Positions 24,701-35,451 of a DNA stretch of 64,000 nucleotides are shown piece by piece. The stretch comes from Sceloporus undulatus (taxonomy: Eukaryota; Chordata; Lepidosauria; Squamata; Phrynosomatidae). A program made the translations under genes and the position numbers. Numbering within the stretch: the first letter of the stretch is position 1; each line of letters begins with the position of its first letter. Where the stretch lies: the NCBI RefSeq assembly GCF_019175285.1, contig NC_056523.1, positions 125,407,692-125,471,691 of the forward strand. The letters run 5' to 3'. The notes under the pieces are model-generated. The model had not been told where the DNA came from and ran no database searches. It worked only from the letters and a program-made list of their open reading frames with translations.

Positions 24701-26622
24701 CTGTGAGATAAGATGACCAAAATTAGATGGCAAGGATGGGTAGCTATGGCCCTTCATATGTTGGACTACAACTCATACAAGCCTCAGCTAAGCAGACAGT
24801 AGTAACAGGTTATGGGGGCTGCAGTCCAGAAACACTTAGTAGTTTCTTAGAGGCCCTTAGTAGTTCACCCTTGCTTATATGCAGCTTTAGCCAAATGTAA
24901 GAGATGTATATAAGACCATTAAGATACTGGTGATATTCCTACTGCTTCAGCAGAATTTCTGCAAGTACAGTGGTGCCTCGGGATACGAAATGATCGGGTT
25001 ACGAAATTTCCGGGATACGAAAAAGTTGGATTGGCAAAAACTGTTTCGGGTTACGAAATATTTTTCGGGTTACGAAATTCATTTCGGCGCGAAATTCAAA
25101 TGCTGCAAAGTGCAGCTATAGGCTTTCCAGTGCTAACGGAAAAGTGTTTCGGGTTACGAAATTTTCGGGTTACGAAAGGAATGGTGGAACGAATTAATTT
25201 CGTAACCCGAGGCACCACTGTATGTTTAGTGGTTCCATTGAATTCAGTGTGACTTTCTTTCAGTGTGTTTCACTTAGAATCATAGAATCGTAGAGTTGGA
25301 AGAGACCACAAGGGCCATCCAGTCCAACCCCCTGCCATGCAGGAAATCACAATCAAAGCATCCCTGACAGATGGCCATCCAGCCTCTGTTTGAAGACCTC
25401 TAAGGAAGGAGACTCCACTACACTCCGAGGGAGTTTGTTCCACTGTCAAACAGCCCTTACTGTCAGGAAGTTCCTCCTAATGTTGAGGTGGAATCTCCTT
25501 TCCTGTAGCTTGCTTCCATTGCTTCGGGTCCTAGTCTCTGGAGCAGCAGAAAACAAGCTTGCTCCCTCATCAATATGACATCCCTTCAAATATTTAAACA
25601 AGGATATCATATCGCCTCTTAGCCTTCTCTTCTCCAGGCTAAACATCCCCAGCTCCCTAAGTCATTCTTCATAGGGCATGGTGAATGACTTAGGGGGCTG
25701 GGGATGTGGATATCTATTGTGAGCTGAAGGGATGTCATATTGATGAGGTGCCTGACACCTGCTGATGAAATGGAACATGCTAGGGCAAGAGAGAGCCTCT
25801 TGAAAGTGGTCTGCTAGAAGTTTGGGTGCTTACCCCTGTGCTTGTGAGGAATCCTTTGGTTATTTTTGGTCATTATGTAATCAGAAATAAGTGGACACTC
25901 TGGTGGTGGTGGTGGATGGGACTAAATTCAGCAGTGGACAGAATCGGAATCAGCAGTGGGCACATCACTGCTTTTCCTCTTTCTGTTGTTTCTCCCTCTT
26001 CCTTCCTGCCCAGCACATTGTCAGGAAAAAGAACAGATGGCTATTGCTATATCTGAACCCCAGGCTGATGTTGGATGACAATCCCACTCTTAATTCCATT
26101 GCCACTCCTCATGTGCAGCTGCTCTGAGCTGTTCAACTTGGAGCGGCTTCAAGAGACGCAATACTGCAGCCATTGGTCCAGGAAAACTCCTGTTCGGAGA
26201 AGCTTTTGAAAGAGTGGTGGTAAACGTGCATGTATTCACTGCTCCTGTGGCAGGAGATCCCACTGTTGGGCTTCTGAAATTCAGCCACAGGTTGCCCATT
26301 CTATTCTAAATGATGATTCTATCTCAAAATGCAGAGTTTTTTGGTGGCTTGATTGAAAGACTAGCAGAATTTTTCTGAAGTTTCCCATAATTGTTAATTT
26401 CTTGAAACCACTCCTTTGTGTTTGGAGAAGAAAGTAGAAAATAACTTTCTCAACAACTAACACCATATGTTGCCCTTTCTATTTTTCCTAACAGTGGCTC
26501 TGTTCTCCCTGGTTGGATTTATCCAAATGACCATCTGGGCAAAAGGGAAACACCGAAGTTACCTGAAGGAGTTCCGGGATTACCCACCACTGCGTTCACC
26601 AATTGTCCCCTTCCTGCTCTGA
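12657..26622 (+). CDS. TECR: TECR, very-long-chain trans-2-enoyl-CoA reductase (11 exons, 5' incomplete)
   Basis: The ER enzyme of the last step of the fatty acid elongation cycle. It reduces trans-2-enoyl-CoA with NADPH. Coding exons: 12657-12708, 16527-16571, 17004-17107, 17198-17313, 17957-18062, 18335-18407, 20140-20183, 21255-21312, 23598-23686, 23986-24031, 26495-26622. All have GT/AG borders and matching phases. Together they give 286 residues plus stop. From memory of the human protein (308 residues), this equals residues 23-308 with few substitutions. The ubiquitin-like N-terminal part ([14 protein letters not shown]) comes first. The steroid 5-alpha-reductase-type membrane domain follows, with conserved NHP and the NYTYE that holds the Tyr reported as catalytic (human Tyr248). 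It ends in [13 protein letters not shown]. The first ~22 residues are missing from the window or unrecognised. NDUFB7 lies downstream in convergent orientation. Confidence 0.96.
12709..12847. other. TECR intron start, no feature
   Basis: Unremarkable intron sequence between the exon at 12657 and the MITE at 12848. Confidence 0.5.
12848..13075. mobile_element. palindromic Harbinger-like MITE, copy 1
   Basis: 'acactgcagaattaatgcag' at the left and 'ctgcactgtggcag' at the right. Interior arms include 'actttaactgccatggctca' and 'catggctgtta'. Same family as 33024-33239 and 51941-52151. Confidence 0.65.
13199..13253 (+). repeat. GT/AC dinucleotide tract
   Basis: Interrupted (GT)n changing to (AC)n. 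Confidence 0.7.
13699..13910. mobile_element. Tigger-like MITE
   Basis: TACAGCCTTCCCTCCGTT at the left and AACGGAGGGAGGACTGTA at the right form a terminal inverted repeat with TA borders. The interior has 'accaatagggcttcaatatg', distantly like 30540-30758. Confidence 0.7.
13935..14350 (-). mobile_element. L2-clade LINE 3' end, antisense
   Basis: The antisense 3' terminus ('tttatattccacc' ... 'aaggtggcttaca') is followed by the C-terminal tail, SPYEPP-like, then PPPSQARLV on the - strand. Together with 14760-15325 it is probably one element. Confidence 0.7.
14760..15325 (-). mobile_element. L2-clade LINE reverse transcriptase, antisense
   Basis: From 15319 downward the - strand reads [21 protein letters not shown]. 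From 15066 downward it reads [15 protein letters not shown] and [20 protein letters not shown]. Both are hallmarks of the L2 reverse transcriptase C-terminal half. The reading frame changes once between these parts. Confidence 0.85.
15326..16526. other. TECR intron, nothing recognised
   Basis: No repeat or exon that I can support. Confidence 0.5.
16527..16571 (+). CDS. TECR: TECR exon ([15 protein letters not shown])
   Basis: 45 bases between ttccag and gtaagt. It completes the ubiquitin-like domain. Confidence 0.95.
17004..17107 (+). CDS. TECR: TECR exon ([20 protein letters not shown])
   Basis: Between cttccag and gtgagt. It ends in phase 0 before the first membrane segment. Confidence 0.95.
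17198..17313 (+). CDS. TECR: TECR exon, first membrane segment
   Basis: Encodes [20 protein letters not shown] and then [12 protein letters not shown]. It is separated from the previous exon by only a 90-base intron. The donor is gtaagt. Confidence 0.95.
17314..17956. other. TECR intron, nothing recognised
   Basis: 643 bases of ordinary intron sequence. Confidence 0.5.
17957..18062 (+). CDS. TECR: TECR exon ([20 protein letters not shown])
   Basis: Highly conserved block with [10 protein letters not shown]. Acceptor ttccag, donor gtgagc. Confidence 0.95.
18335..18407 (+). CDS. TECR: TECR exon ([20 protein letters not shown])
   Basis: Contains the NHP segment; the human Pro182 equivalent is conserved. 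The donor is gtaagc. Confidence 0.95.
18470..18491 (+). repeat. (TG)n microsatellite
   Basis: About 11 TG units in a TECR intron. Confidence 0.8.
18492..19179. other. TECR intron, nothing recognised
   Basis: Unique-looking intron sequence. Confidence 0.5.
19180..19676. mobile_element. Tigger-like MITE with internal inverted duplication
   Basis: The right half ('cctagaaaactgtt' ... 'agccacaaatgtggagagtc' and the terminal 'aactgta') matches the intact copy at 48682-49057. The left part holds the shared 'gtgaaagtgg' block twice in opposite orientation: 19249 onward reads 'ccactttcacaggcgccc', and 19361-19378 reads its complement. The left terminal repeat is not visible. Confidence 0.6.
19677..20139. 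other. TECR intron, nothing recognised
   Basis: Ordinary intron sequence up to the acceptor at 20138. Confidence 0.5.
20140..20183 (+). CDS. TECR: TECR exon ([15 protein letters not shown])
   Basis: A 44-base exon between cgtttcag and gtaaga. It starts a membrane helix. Confidence 0.94.
20184..21254. other. TECR intron with a short (GGT)n/(GCT)n tract
   Basis: The trinucleotide tract lies at about 20680-20710. Nothing else is recognised. Confidence 0.5.
21255..21312 (+). CDS. TECR: TECR exon ([19 protein letters not shown])
   Basis: Between cttgcag and gtgagt, phase 1 at its end. Confidence 0.95.
21313..22252. other. TECR intron, nothing recognised
   Basis: Ordinary intron sequence before the triplicated block. 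Confidence 0.5.
22253..22511. mobile_element. Tigger-like MITE, copy 1 of the triplication
   Basis: TACAGGGGTACCCCGGGTTA at the left and 'ggggtaccactgta' at the right form the terminal repeat. The interior repeats 'tcgtaacccgaa'. It is followed by about 256 bp of flank that recurs after copy 2. Confidence 0.75.
22512..22767 (+). repeat. flank unit 1 of the triplicated block
   Basis: 'gcgaatcagtgctctgtg' ... 'ttgcacattctgcctaggca'. It is repeated almost in full at 23019-23274. Confidence 0.8.
22768..23018. mobile_element. Tigger-like MITE, copy 2 of the triplication
   Basis: Same ends as copy 1. It starts 515 bp after copy 1 and differs mostly by missing or extra single bases. Confidence 0.75.
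23019..23274 (+). repeat. flank unit 2 of the triplicated block
   Basis: Second copy of the flank at 22512-22767, again differing mainly by small indels. Confidence 0.8.
23275..23530. mobile_element. Tigger-like MITE, copy 3 of the triplication
   Basis: Starts 507 bp after copy 2. It is not followed by a third flank unit; unrelated intron resumes at 23531. Confidence 0.75.
23598..23686 (+). CDS. TECR: TECR exon with the catalytic-Tyr region
   Basis: Encodes [19 protein letters not shown] and then VSCPNYTYE. The acceptor lies 67 bases after the triplicated MITE block. Confidence 0.96.
23986..24031 (+). CDS. TECR: TECR exon ([15 protein letters not shown])
   Basis: A 46-base exon between ctttcag and gtaagt. 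Confidence 0.95.
24168..24372 (-). mobile_element. Sauria-like SINE, antisense
   Basis: It opens with the antisense tail 'tgtgccttcatgttgactct' and runs through 'gtgacttgtccagtcaccca' to the head 'ctaatcactagtcacc'. Confidence 0.65.
24373..24965. other. TECR intron, nothing recognised
   Basis: No named repeat in this part of the last intron. Confidence 0.45.
24966..25222. mobile_element. Tigger-like MITE with near-perfect terminal repeats
   Basis: TACAGTGGTGCCTCGGGATA at the left and TAACCCGAGGCACCACTGTA at the right. The interior has many 'cgggttacgaaa' units and is related to the 22253-23530 elements. Confidence 0.8.
25276..25682 (-). mobile_element. CR1 LINE 3' end, antisense
   Basis: It begins with the CR1 3' terminus ('agaatcatagaatcgtagag'). 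It continues on the - strand through [20 protein letters not shown] and [10 protein letters not shown], the C-terminal tail of CR1 ORF2. Confidence 0.85.
25683..26494. other. TECR last intron, nothing further recognised
   Basis: Ordinary intron sequence up to the acceptor taacag at 26489-26494. Confidence 0.5.
26495..26622 (+). CDS. TECR: TECR last coding exon
   Basis: Encodes [34 protein letters not shown] and PFLL, then TGA at 26620-26622. The 3' UTR follows. I see no convincing AATAAA close behind the stop. Confidence 0.96.
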
Positions 26623-29094
26623 GCTGGAGGCAGCTACCTCTAGATCTGGGCCGGCAGTTTTGTTTTGTTTTTCAACCTTGTGAGCAGCTGTTTTTGGAGC
26701 CTAAAAGTAGGGTTGTCTCTTGCTGTCTGCACAATGATCAGAGGGAAACTGTAGGGATTCCTTGATTCTGTAGGTTACTGTTCCACTTCCCACCCTCCTC
26801 CAGTATCTTTCTCTGTATCCCAGTCAAGAGCCTTGAGCTTAGAATCTCCTTTCCCTAGAAAACATTATATAGCCAAATGCTACAGCAAAGAGGGAACAAT
26901 TCAATTGTACCATGATTAATCACCACAGAAGGAGCTGCTGGGCATTACATTTGCAAGAGCAGGTGCCAAAAACAGAATCTAGGGAGCCTGAGTGCCACCC
27001 AAAGGCAAAAGTTGTTTTATCACTCTAGCTGCTTGGGAAAACAGGGGCTAATTCCACTACTCAATGAAATTTAAGAAGGGCTATCTGCCTCTTTGGTTAA
27101 GTATGCCCTACAGTGGCAAGTACTGGTATGGCATAACCCTACTGTATGACTTCCCTTTCTGGAATGTTTCTCCATACTAAAAATTCTCTTAAGACCTTTC
27201 TGGGAGGAGGAGAACCCAATAAGGACTTCTTGAGGAGGTTGTCTTCATAGCAAGTTATATAGCAAGACCTTGTGTACCCTTTGGCCCCATTTAACAAATA
27301 GGTACTTGTGCTTGAGACCTGAATTTTGAAATCAATGGTATGAACAAGCCTGCCAGTATGTTTTTCTAAGTCAGGCAATGTAATTGTAGCCGCCTATTGT
27401 GACCAGTGGGGTTTACAATTGTGACAAGGGTATGTATTCACAAGATACACTGCTGTACAAGTAAAGGAGACAAAGCTGGTGTGATGTGAGAGCAACTGGA
27501 GCTTCCATAGGTGCCATCACATAGTCTTAAGCACAGATGCCTCCCCTTTCCTCTAAATTGTGTCTTAGTAGCAATTAGGAGCCTTGTTTCTTTTCCCCAT
27601 GCCCCAAGCTTGGTAGAACACTATTCTCCAAGTTTACTGTGCTGTGGGAGATAGTAAGGTAGGTTGTCTTTAGTTGGAAAGCGAGGTCATTGAAGGGAGT
27701 CTTTGAAAAGCTAGTCTTTTCTGCAGAGCCTGCTCTCTATTCCATTGTCAGTCTCTTCAAGCATTTTGGTCTAGCTCACTTAGGTGTTTGGTGTGGTACT
27801 GACAGCATCAGGACTGTTATTAAAAGCTATACCTATAGCTGCACTGAGAAACTCCTGGAAAAAATGACTGCTTTGAAACAAGCTTTGTAGCCATTTCTTG
27901 TTACTTTAAAAAAAAAAGGCCCGCATTCTCACAATAGAGAATATTCAGTGTTACGGAAATGAAGCATCTGTGCTTGACAGTCTCCTTGTGAGGACTTTCT
28001 TATCTTTTCCTGTTTGTCTTAATGTAATCAAGTTTATGATCCTACATACACTTAGTTGGGAGTCAGCCCCATTTACCTCAGTGGGACTTATTTATAAGCA
28101 AATCAAGTTGGTCAAAGATCAGCTTTAAATTTGCAATAGTCTTATGCTGCATGTGAGCGGGAAGATACAGGAAACCTGCTAGGCTCCATGGCAGCTGTTT
28201 AAGATGAGCCACTTGACTAGCTATGGTCTGTTTCACGTGGAACTGTCTTCTTGAAACTATACCAATAAAAATAATCCAGCCACTGGACTGTATCAAATTA
28301 CTTCTTTTTAGAGCAGGATAGCCAGACTTGCATGCCAAAGAATCACAAAACTGTTAATATTTGGATCATATCTAAGAGAAGGGTAAATGCTAAAAAGCAG
28401 AAGCCCACAAATGGCAACCATACAACCCTGATAGAGCTTCCCTCCTCACATTTAACCACATAAATAGGGATGGGTTTGGGGACAAAAGAGACCTAAAGTG
28501 GCAAGTCTACTCTAGGGGGTGGTATGGGCTTCCCATGTGCATTTACACCTGTCCAGTCTAGGTCCAAAATCATGTGGGAAGCCTATGTAGGAACTGATTA
28601 AACGAAGTATTGACAGCAAGTAGGAGAGCATGGCCCTAATCTCCTCCTCATTTTATTGTAAAGATGAAGTCATCAGTCTTACTGTACAATTTGTGCAATC
28701 TCAATGCATTCTGAAGAGCTAAGTGTAAAATGGGAATGGCCAGGGCTTGCAGTGTTAAATTGCATCAAGTTCAGTTGTCACAGCAGGATGCTTCGTGGGG
28801 GGGGGGGGGGGGGTTTGACTCAAGAATTCTGAACAGGGACAGCCATAACACTGCTCTGTCTACAACAGTTAAGGACTATTGCCAATACAAATGTTCTTAG
28901 TTACTACCATGGGATAGACAGGTTTACAGGAGACTTCTAAGTGGCTTTTTAAAAAAGTACTGAAGATGGAATTGTCATCCTAATCTGTGGATTTCATATA
29001 TTACTTATGTATGAGGAGACCTTTACTGAAAACTAGGTACTCTGAAGATATAAGTGTGAAAGGTCAAGTATCTCCTCAAATTAGAGCAAAGTAC
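26623..29094. other. TECR 3' UTR and convergent intergenic DNA
   Basis: No coding feature. A run of 17 G lies at 28797-28813. AATAAA occurs at about 28263, too far from the stop to assign with confidence. Confidence 0.45.
28797..28813 (+). repeat. poly-G run (17 G)
   Basis: Homopolymer; its length is prone to sequencing error. Confidence 0.85.
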
Positions 29095-29395
29095 ATTTAA
29101 GTGTACTCAAGTGGTTAAGACACTGACTCTGTTGATTGCAAGAGCAAGATCGGCAGGTTGGCAGTTCGAGGCCCCAGTGCTGCATGATGGGGTTCAAAGC
29201 ATACAAATGCAAATAAAAAAATTACCACTCCAGTGGGAAGGTAAACAGTGTTCTGTGTCATCGTGCTGGCCACACAATCACAGAGTAGTCTCTGACAACG
29301 CTGGCTCTTTGGCTTAGTAACTGAGATGAGCACCACTCCCTATGGTTGGACATGACTTGAAAACCTTGTCAATGGAGAATACCATTACCTCTATA
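29095..29395 (+). mobile_element. tRNA-headed SINE (different from the Sauria type)
   Basis: 'ctcaagtggttaagacactg' with B-box-like 'ggcagttcgaggcc' at the head. The tail is 'ggacatgacttgaaaacctt'. Confidence 0.55.
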
Positions 29396-30539
29396 CAGTA
29401 CGTTTAAGAGTACAGGGGGCATGGGATCTTAGTGCAGAAACAAAACTCTACATTCTCAGCTTCTGGGCCATCTAATGAGTTTTTGCATTGTTCCAAAAGC
29501 TTTTAATTGAGAACATCAGCAGCAAAAGGCTGATAACTTGCTGACAATTATGTAGCCATAGTAAGATATCCAATGGTAATGCTTCTTATTACATGTGAGA
29601 CAATTACAATGTAGTTTCGTCTTTCTACTCTTTCCAGCCAGGAAAGGCAGCTACTGTGCTAGTCCACTGATGGGTGGGCCACCTTTTGCTCCCTAGGGTA
29701 CTCATATAAGCCCACTCTTCTTTTTCACATTGAGGAAGGAATAGCATGAAGGAGAGAAGAAATAACTTCCCCATTCTCCCCATTCCAACTGAATGCTGGC
29801 CAGTCATCCAGGACTCTGGTTGGCAGAATAATGGGAGTATCCTCATCTTTCCTCCTCATGAAAACTACACATATGCTTAGCCCATGAAACAGCAGGAATG
29901 AACATAAATCTCCTGAGAAAAGTTCAGCAGAGGAGGAGGGTTAAAAATATGGCTGCTGCGGCATCTATACAAGACACGCTAAGGCCTGTGAAGATCACAT
30001 GTGAAACTGTCTTGCTGAAATTATACCAATAAAAACAATACCAAGAGGTTCTGCCCAACTAAAATACATAAGGCACATGATAGGTTTGAACCAAGACGTG
30101 ACAGAGAAGATTTCATACAGTACAAGTGCCACAAAGTCTGGCTTCTGTAGGCTGGGACTGGGACCTGCCTCACCTTACTGATGTAGCTTCACACCCTACC
30201 CTAAGGATTCTGTCTCCCTTTGAACCTTGCCTATGTAATATGTACCAATCTAACCACATGGTGGTGCAATGGTTTCTTGCTATGTAGAACTCAGCATATA
30301 CTTCAGACTCAAAAACAGCTGCCATCAGCAGCTAAAATAAGAGTAAATGCTTGTTTAGAGCAATCTTGGAGACTACCCAACTGCATACAAGGAAAGAGTG
30401 ACAGACTATGATTCTAATCAACAAGGAGTACATTTTAAAAAACTTTTTAACTAATCAATACTTCCAACAACTCACAAAGGGAACAAGCATTCTCCATTAT
30501 AAAAGTGGGGAACCTACGGCCCTCCAGCTCTTGGAACTA
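29396..30539. other. intergenic, nothing recognised
   Basis: No exon or named repeat. Confidence 0.45.
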
Positions 30540-30758
30540 TACAGTGCGCCCGCGCCATACGTGGCTTGAGCATACGCGCTCAAGCCGCGCGGGGCAGAAA
30601 GGGCAGCGCATCCCACTCATTTGAATGGGCACACGCGCCCGTTGCGCCCCGCCGTGCACGAGCCCCATTGTTTCCAATTGGGCTCGAGCATAGGCGGAAT
30701 TCGCCTTACGCGGTGGGATCCGGAACGGATCCCTCGCGTAAGGCGAGGACCGACTGTA
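30540..30758. mobile_element. GC-rich Tigger-like MITE
   Basis: TACAGTGCGCCCGCGCCATA at the left. The reverse complement of the right end is TACAGTCGGTCCTCGCCTTA. It contains hairpins such as GGCTTGAGC/GCTCAAGCC. Same family as 3723-3978. Confidence 0.7.
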
Positions 30759-31013
30759 GTTCCTATCATTCCTGACTTTTAGCCATTCTGGCTGAGACTG
30801 CTGGGAGCCCAAACTGGAAGATGACAGGCTCCCCATCTTTGTCCTATTAGAAAGATGGTTCTATAATGATGGATACTCTTGTCTGAATATAGCAATTGAA
30901 CCCCATGTCTTTCCCAGTGCTGATGCTCAGATGCATCCACTTAGTTCTACTGGCCAATTCCTAGCCTTGTCTCTTCATGTCATGAACTGCAGGCCCAGCC
31001 ATAGGATAATGTC

Positions 31014-31019
31014 TTTATT
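31014..31019 (-). terminator. NDUFB7 polyadenylation signal
   Basis: AATAAA on the - strand, 73 bases beyond the NDUFB7 stop codon. Its position fits a short 3' UTR. Confidence 0.6.
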
Positions 31020-31091
31020 ACGATTGGCATAACAAACCAGAGGATTCTACAGGCTTCTTATAAACAGAGCCTGGAGGCCCACCAAAGCCAA

Positions 31092-31185
31092 TTAGGATGC
31101 TTCTGCTCTTCTCTTCTCTTCAATTCGCTTCTTCCTAACCAACAAACGTCGCTCACGTTCAAATTCCTTCATGCGCATGACATAG
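31092..31185 (-). CDS. NDUFB7: NDUFB7 exon 3 (C-terminus)
   Basis: Acceptor cccacag, then [20 protein letters not shown] and a TAA stop at 31094-31092. Confidence 0.95.
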
Positions 31186-34100
31186 CTGTGGGCAAGGACA
31201 CAAGTGTAGATCAGTTCAGAGCAAGAAGCCCCTAGCAGAGTATCACATTTTCATATATGCTATGATTTCCAGGCCAGAAGTCTAGTTGGTTTATGTTTAC
31301 CCTCCTTACACTTTCTTGTATCTGGAATCTAGGCACAGTTTCAGCATATATGTGAGTATCCACCTTATGCTCTTATCCTTAAACCTCTGGTCTTCTGCTG
31401 ATTCAGGCTTAAGGAGCATCCTTACTTTTCCCTTTTCTTCCCTATGAATGTGAGCAAAGAGGTCCATTTCAAACATTTGCTAGTTTAGGATTCCTTTGCT
31501 CATGCAAAAGCTTGTTTATGAGCTGTAGTAGCATTCTTTTCCAACCAAATAAAGATATATCAAAACTCACCCAGCTTTAAGGAACCAGTACCGCAAATTA
31601 CTACATAAAATTTCCTCCCTATCTACACCATGGCGCTTATGACATAATCACCTTCACCCCACTCATGCTACTTTTTTCAGGTCTTCTAAAAGTTTGCTGG
31701 TGGGTGGTAGAATACATTTTGCGTGCAATTACACAACTGTATGTTGCAAGCCTTTCTAAACCACCTGTCCTAAATACTGAACTCCCCACATGTGTTGGAC
31801 TACTTGTAGCCAGGGTGGACAATGATCATGTTGGCAGACTGAAGTCCAATATATGTGGAGCACATTAGGCTGGAGTAGGCCATTCTAGGCCACCTCCAAT
31901 CCCAATTTGGGAGATTTTTGAACTATAGCTAATTGACAGAGTGAAGAAAAAAAGTATCAAGATAGGAAAAGAAGGGGAACCCTGCTCTAACTTACTCCTG
32001 GTGCTCACAGTAATCCCAGTCGTGACGTTCATGCTTGCATCCGAAGATATTAGGAAATTTGTCACGTTTGCATTTCATCAATTTAATAAGATAATGGGCA
32101 CAATAATCTCGCTGCTCCACAGGAAGCTGAGCATCATTCATCTGCTGCTGTGTTGCTATCATCACTGCATGGAAAAACAAAGGGGGAAGAAAGGAAGGAA
32201 GGGAGATTAGCATCAAAGTAGCCAGGCATAGTTATGATTCTGAAGACCAGGATTTGAATCCTGGCTTGGCCATGGAAACCAACTAGGTGACCTTGGGCAA
32301 GTCATACTCTCTCAGCCTGAGAGGATGACAATGGCAACCCCCCTCTGAAGAAATTTGCCAAGGAATCCCCGTGATAGGTTTGCCTTAGGACAGCCATAAA
32401 TTGGAAGTGACTTGAAGACACAACAACAACAAAAAAGTTCCTCACCAACATCATTTTGAAAACTTCTACTGTGGCTACGAATAAGTTAGTGGGTTATGCA
32501 CTATGCACTGATTTAGCTGATCTGTTCTACTGAACAAGATCTGAAGTGAAAATCAGAGATGCTGAGGATCAATCAATACCCTTCCAAGATAGGAATGCAG
32601 GTCACAGTTGCAAAGAGTACATAACTGAAATAATTGCTCTGTGAGAAGAGTATTTTTAAAGCTTTATTTGACTTTATGTGTTGGTGAATTTGGAGTTGAG
32701 GGTATGTGTTATGACTATGGTGTTCAGTTCCAGGCTTAGCTGTAGAAGAAAACTGTTGGGAGGCTGCAGATAATATATCATGCTAGTTTAAAATCCAAGT
32801 ACTGTATTCTAGTCTCAGCATGTCTGCAGTTATCGCAACTGGTCAATACCTGTTTCACCTGAAAATATGTTTTAACTGTAGACCCCACTCTTGTACTAGT
32901 TGTGATTTTACAGTATCTTCAGCTAATTTAAGCAGTGCATACAAACTGGAAGGGCAGAACAATTTTTAAACAAATATAAAAGCAAAATACAAACACCGAG
33001 TTCTTGTGCTATCTTGGTGTTATGGCTGCATTCACACTGCAGAAAAAATCCAGTTTGACACTGCTTTAACTGCCATGGCTCAGTGAAATTCTGAAATTGT
33101 AGTTTTATGAGACATTTAGCCTTCTTGGTCACAAAGCTCTGGTGCCACAACAAACTGCAAATCCCAGGATTCCACAGGAAGAAGCCATGGCAGTTAAAGC
33201 GGTGTCAAATTGGATTATTTCTGCAGTGTGGATGACGCCTAAGTGGCACAGGCATCATTTCAGTTTATTTCAGGGAAGTGGATCACTGCCTTTGCCTAGG
33301 CACTGTGTATGCTCCCACTTCAGTTAATCGTCAAGGAGATACAATATATGATAAATATTCTTAACATAAATCTTTAAGAGTTATTTCCTCCCCTTGTTAG
33401 TAACACTGTGCTTTATAAGTTATTCTCACTCTCCTAGCAATATATATTTTATAAGCAGTGTGTCTCATTAATTTTACTCATTTTAGCAATTCAATATTTT
33501 AATGTAAATACTGTTATCTGATTTTAATCTGCTATGTCAAAGGACTAATGCAACAAATGTTCTTTTAAAAACAGACATAATACAAGCATTTTCAGGATAC
33601 TTTTTATGCCATGGTTCCATTACTGATAAAATATAGAAACACACCCATGCATTTGCTCTCATAATAAAGAGTATGGGACAGCCATACAAACTTTAAAAGA
33701 AGCAAATTTGAAAAAGAATTTCTGCCTGGCCAAACATGTTTGTGGTTTGGAGTAGAGAGATCACACACTCTCCAAGCAGTTCTGCAGGAATACCTTCAAA
33801 CAGTACCAGCTGCAGAACTGTATGAAACTGCAGAAACCTCACTATCATAGAATCAAAGGGTTGAGAGAGACTACAAGGCCCATCCAGTCCAATCCTCGGC
33901 CATGCAGAGATACACAATCACAGCACTCCAAACAGATGACCATCCAGCCTTTGTTTAAAAACCTAATAAGGCATGGTTTCCAGACGATTCAACATTTTGG
34001 TTGCCCTCATTTGGACATGTTCTAGCCAGTTAACATCCCTCTTGAATTGTGGTGCCCAGAACTGGACACACTATTCTAGGTAATGTCTGACCAAAGCAGA

Positions 34101-35398
34101 ATAGAGTGGTACTATTACTTCGCTTGATCTACACACTAATACTACTGATGCAAGCTAAAATCACATTGGCTTTTTTACATAATATCATAATGCTGGCTGA
34201 TGCTCAGCTTGTGGTCTACCATGGCTCCCAGATCCCTTTCACATGTACTGTTGTCAAGCCAGGTGTCACCTATATCAATGCATTTCATTTTTTTCTGTGT
34301 AAGTGTTGTACCTTACATTTTTCCATGCTGAAATTAATTTTGTTAGTTCTAGCCCAGCTTTCTAATCTTGTAAGGTCATTTTGAATTCTGATCCTGTCTT
34401 CTGGGGTATTAGCTACTCCTCCTAATTTGGCGTCATCTGCACATTTGATAAGCATGCCCTGTATTTCATCATCCAAGTCACTGACTAAGATGTTGAATAG
34501 CAATGGGCCCAGGACAAAACCCTGTGGCACCCTTCTAGTCACTTCTCTCCAGGATCTTTCTGGACAAGTTAAGATCTCCACCAAGATATAAGCAGGTGTG
34601 ATTTGTGGGAGAACATTCACATTCAGCCCTGGCTAGAGCAGAATGAAGGAAGGACAAACAAAAACCACTGGGTGGATGCTCCTAAGACACTTGTGTTACA
34701 GGGCAGGTTTATACATGAGGCCCAAGACTCCAATTTCATTTATCACTTTTTCCACGCTTCTTCTAAGAAAGCAGCATTCATCTCCACAGCGCTAATATTT
34801 TGCCATCACAACCACCCTGCAAGAAAAGATAGAGTAATACATCCTAATCTGAGAAAGTAGACCTAAGTCTATGAAAGCTTATGCTACAACTTCTTTTGGA
34901 CACTTAAGTCACAAAGGTGTTACAAGATCCTTCTGCATACTGATATTTCATACTAACACAGCTATGTCTCTGAATCCTACATCTTAATATGATCATGTGG
35001 GGATTTAAAACCAGGCTACCCTAAAGGGACCTAGCATGGTGTAATGGTTTGAGTTTTGGGCTATGACTAGGGAGAGCGGGGTTCAAATCTTTGGTCAGCA
35101 GTGGAAACGCACTGGGTGGCCTTGGGCAAGTCACACTCCCTCAGCCTCCCTCAGAGGAACCCGCTCTGAAAAAATCTTACCAAGAAAACCCTGTGATAGG
35201 GTTGCCTTAGGAAACATCTTGAAGACATACAATAACAGCAATAACAAGAACCATCAGAGCCCTGGATGGGATATGTGACATATTTTGGAACCTTTATGGG
35301 CTCCTAGAGAGCATTTTCATTTTGAAGAAGAAGATAGATTAGATAGATAGATTAGATAGATAGATTAGATAGATAGATAGATGATAGATAGATGATAG

Positions 35399-35451
<53 letters not shown>

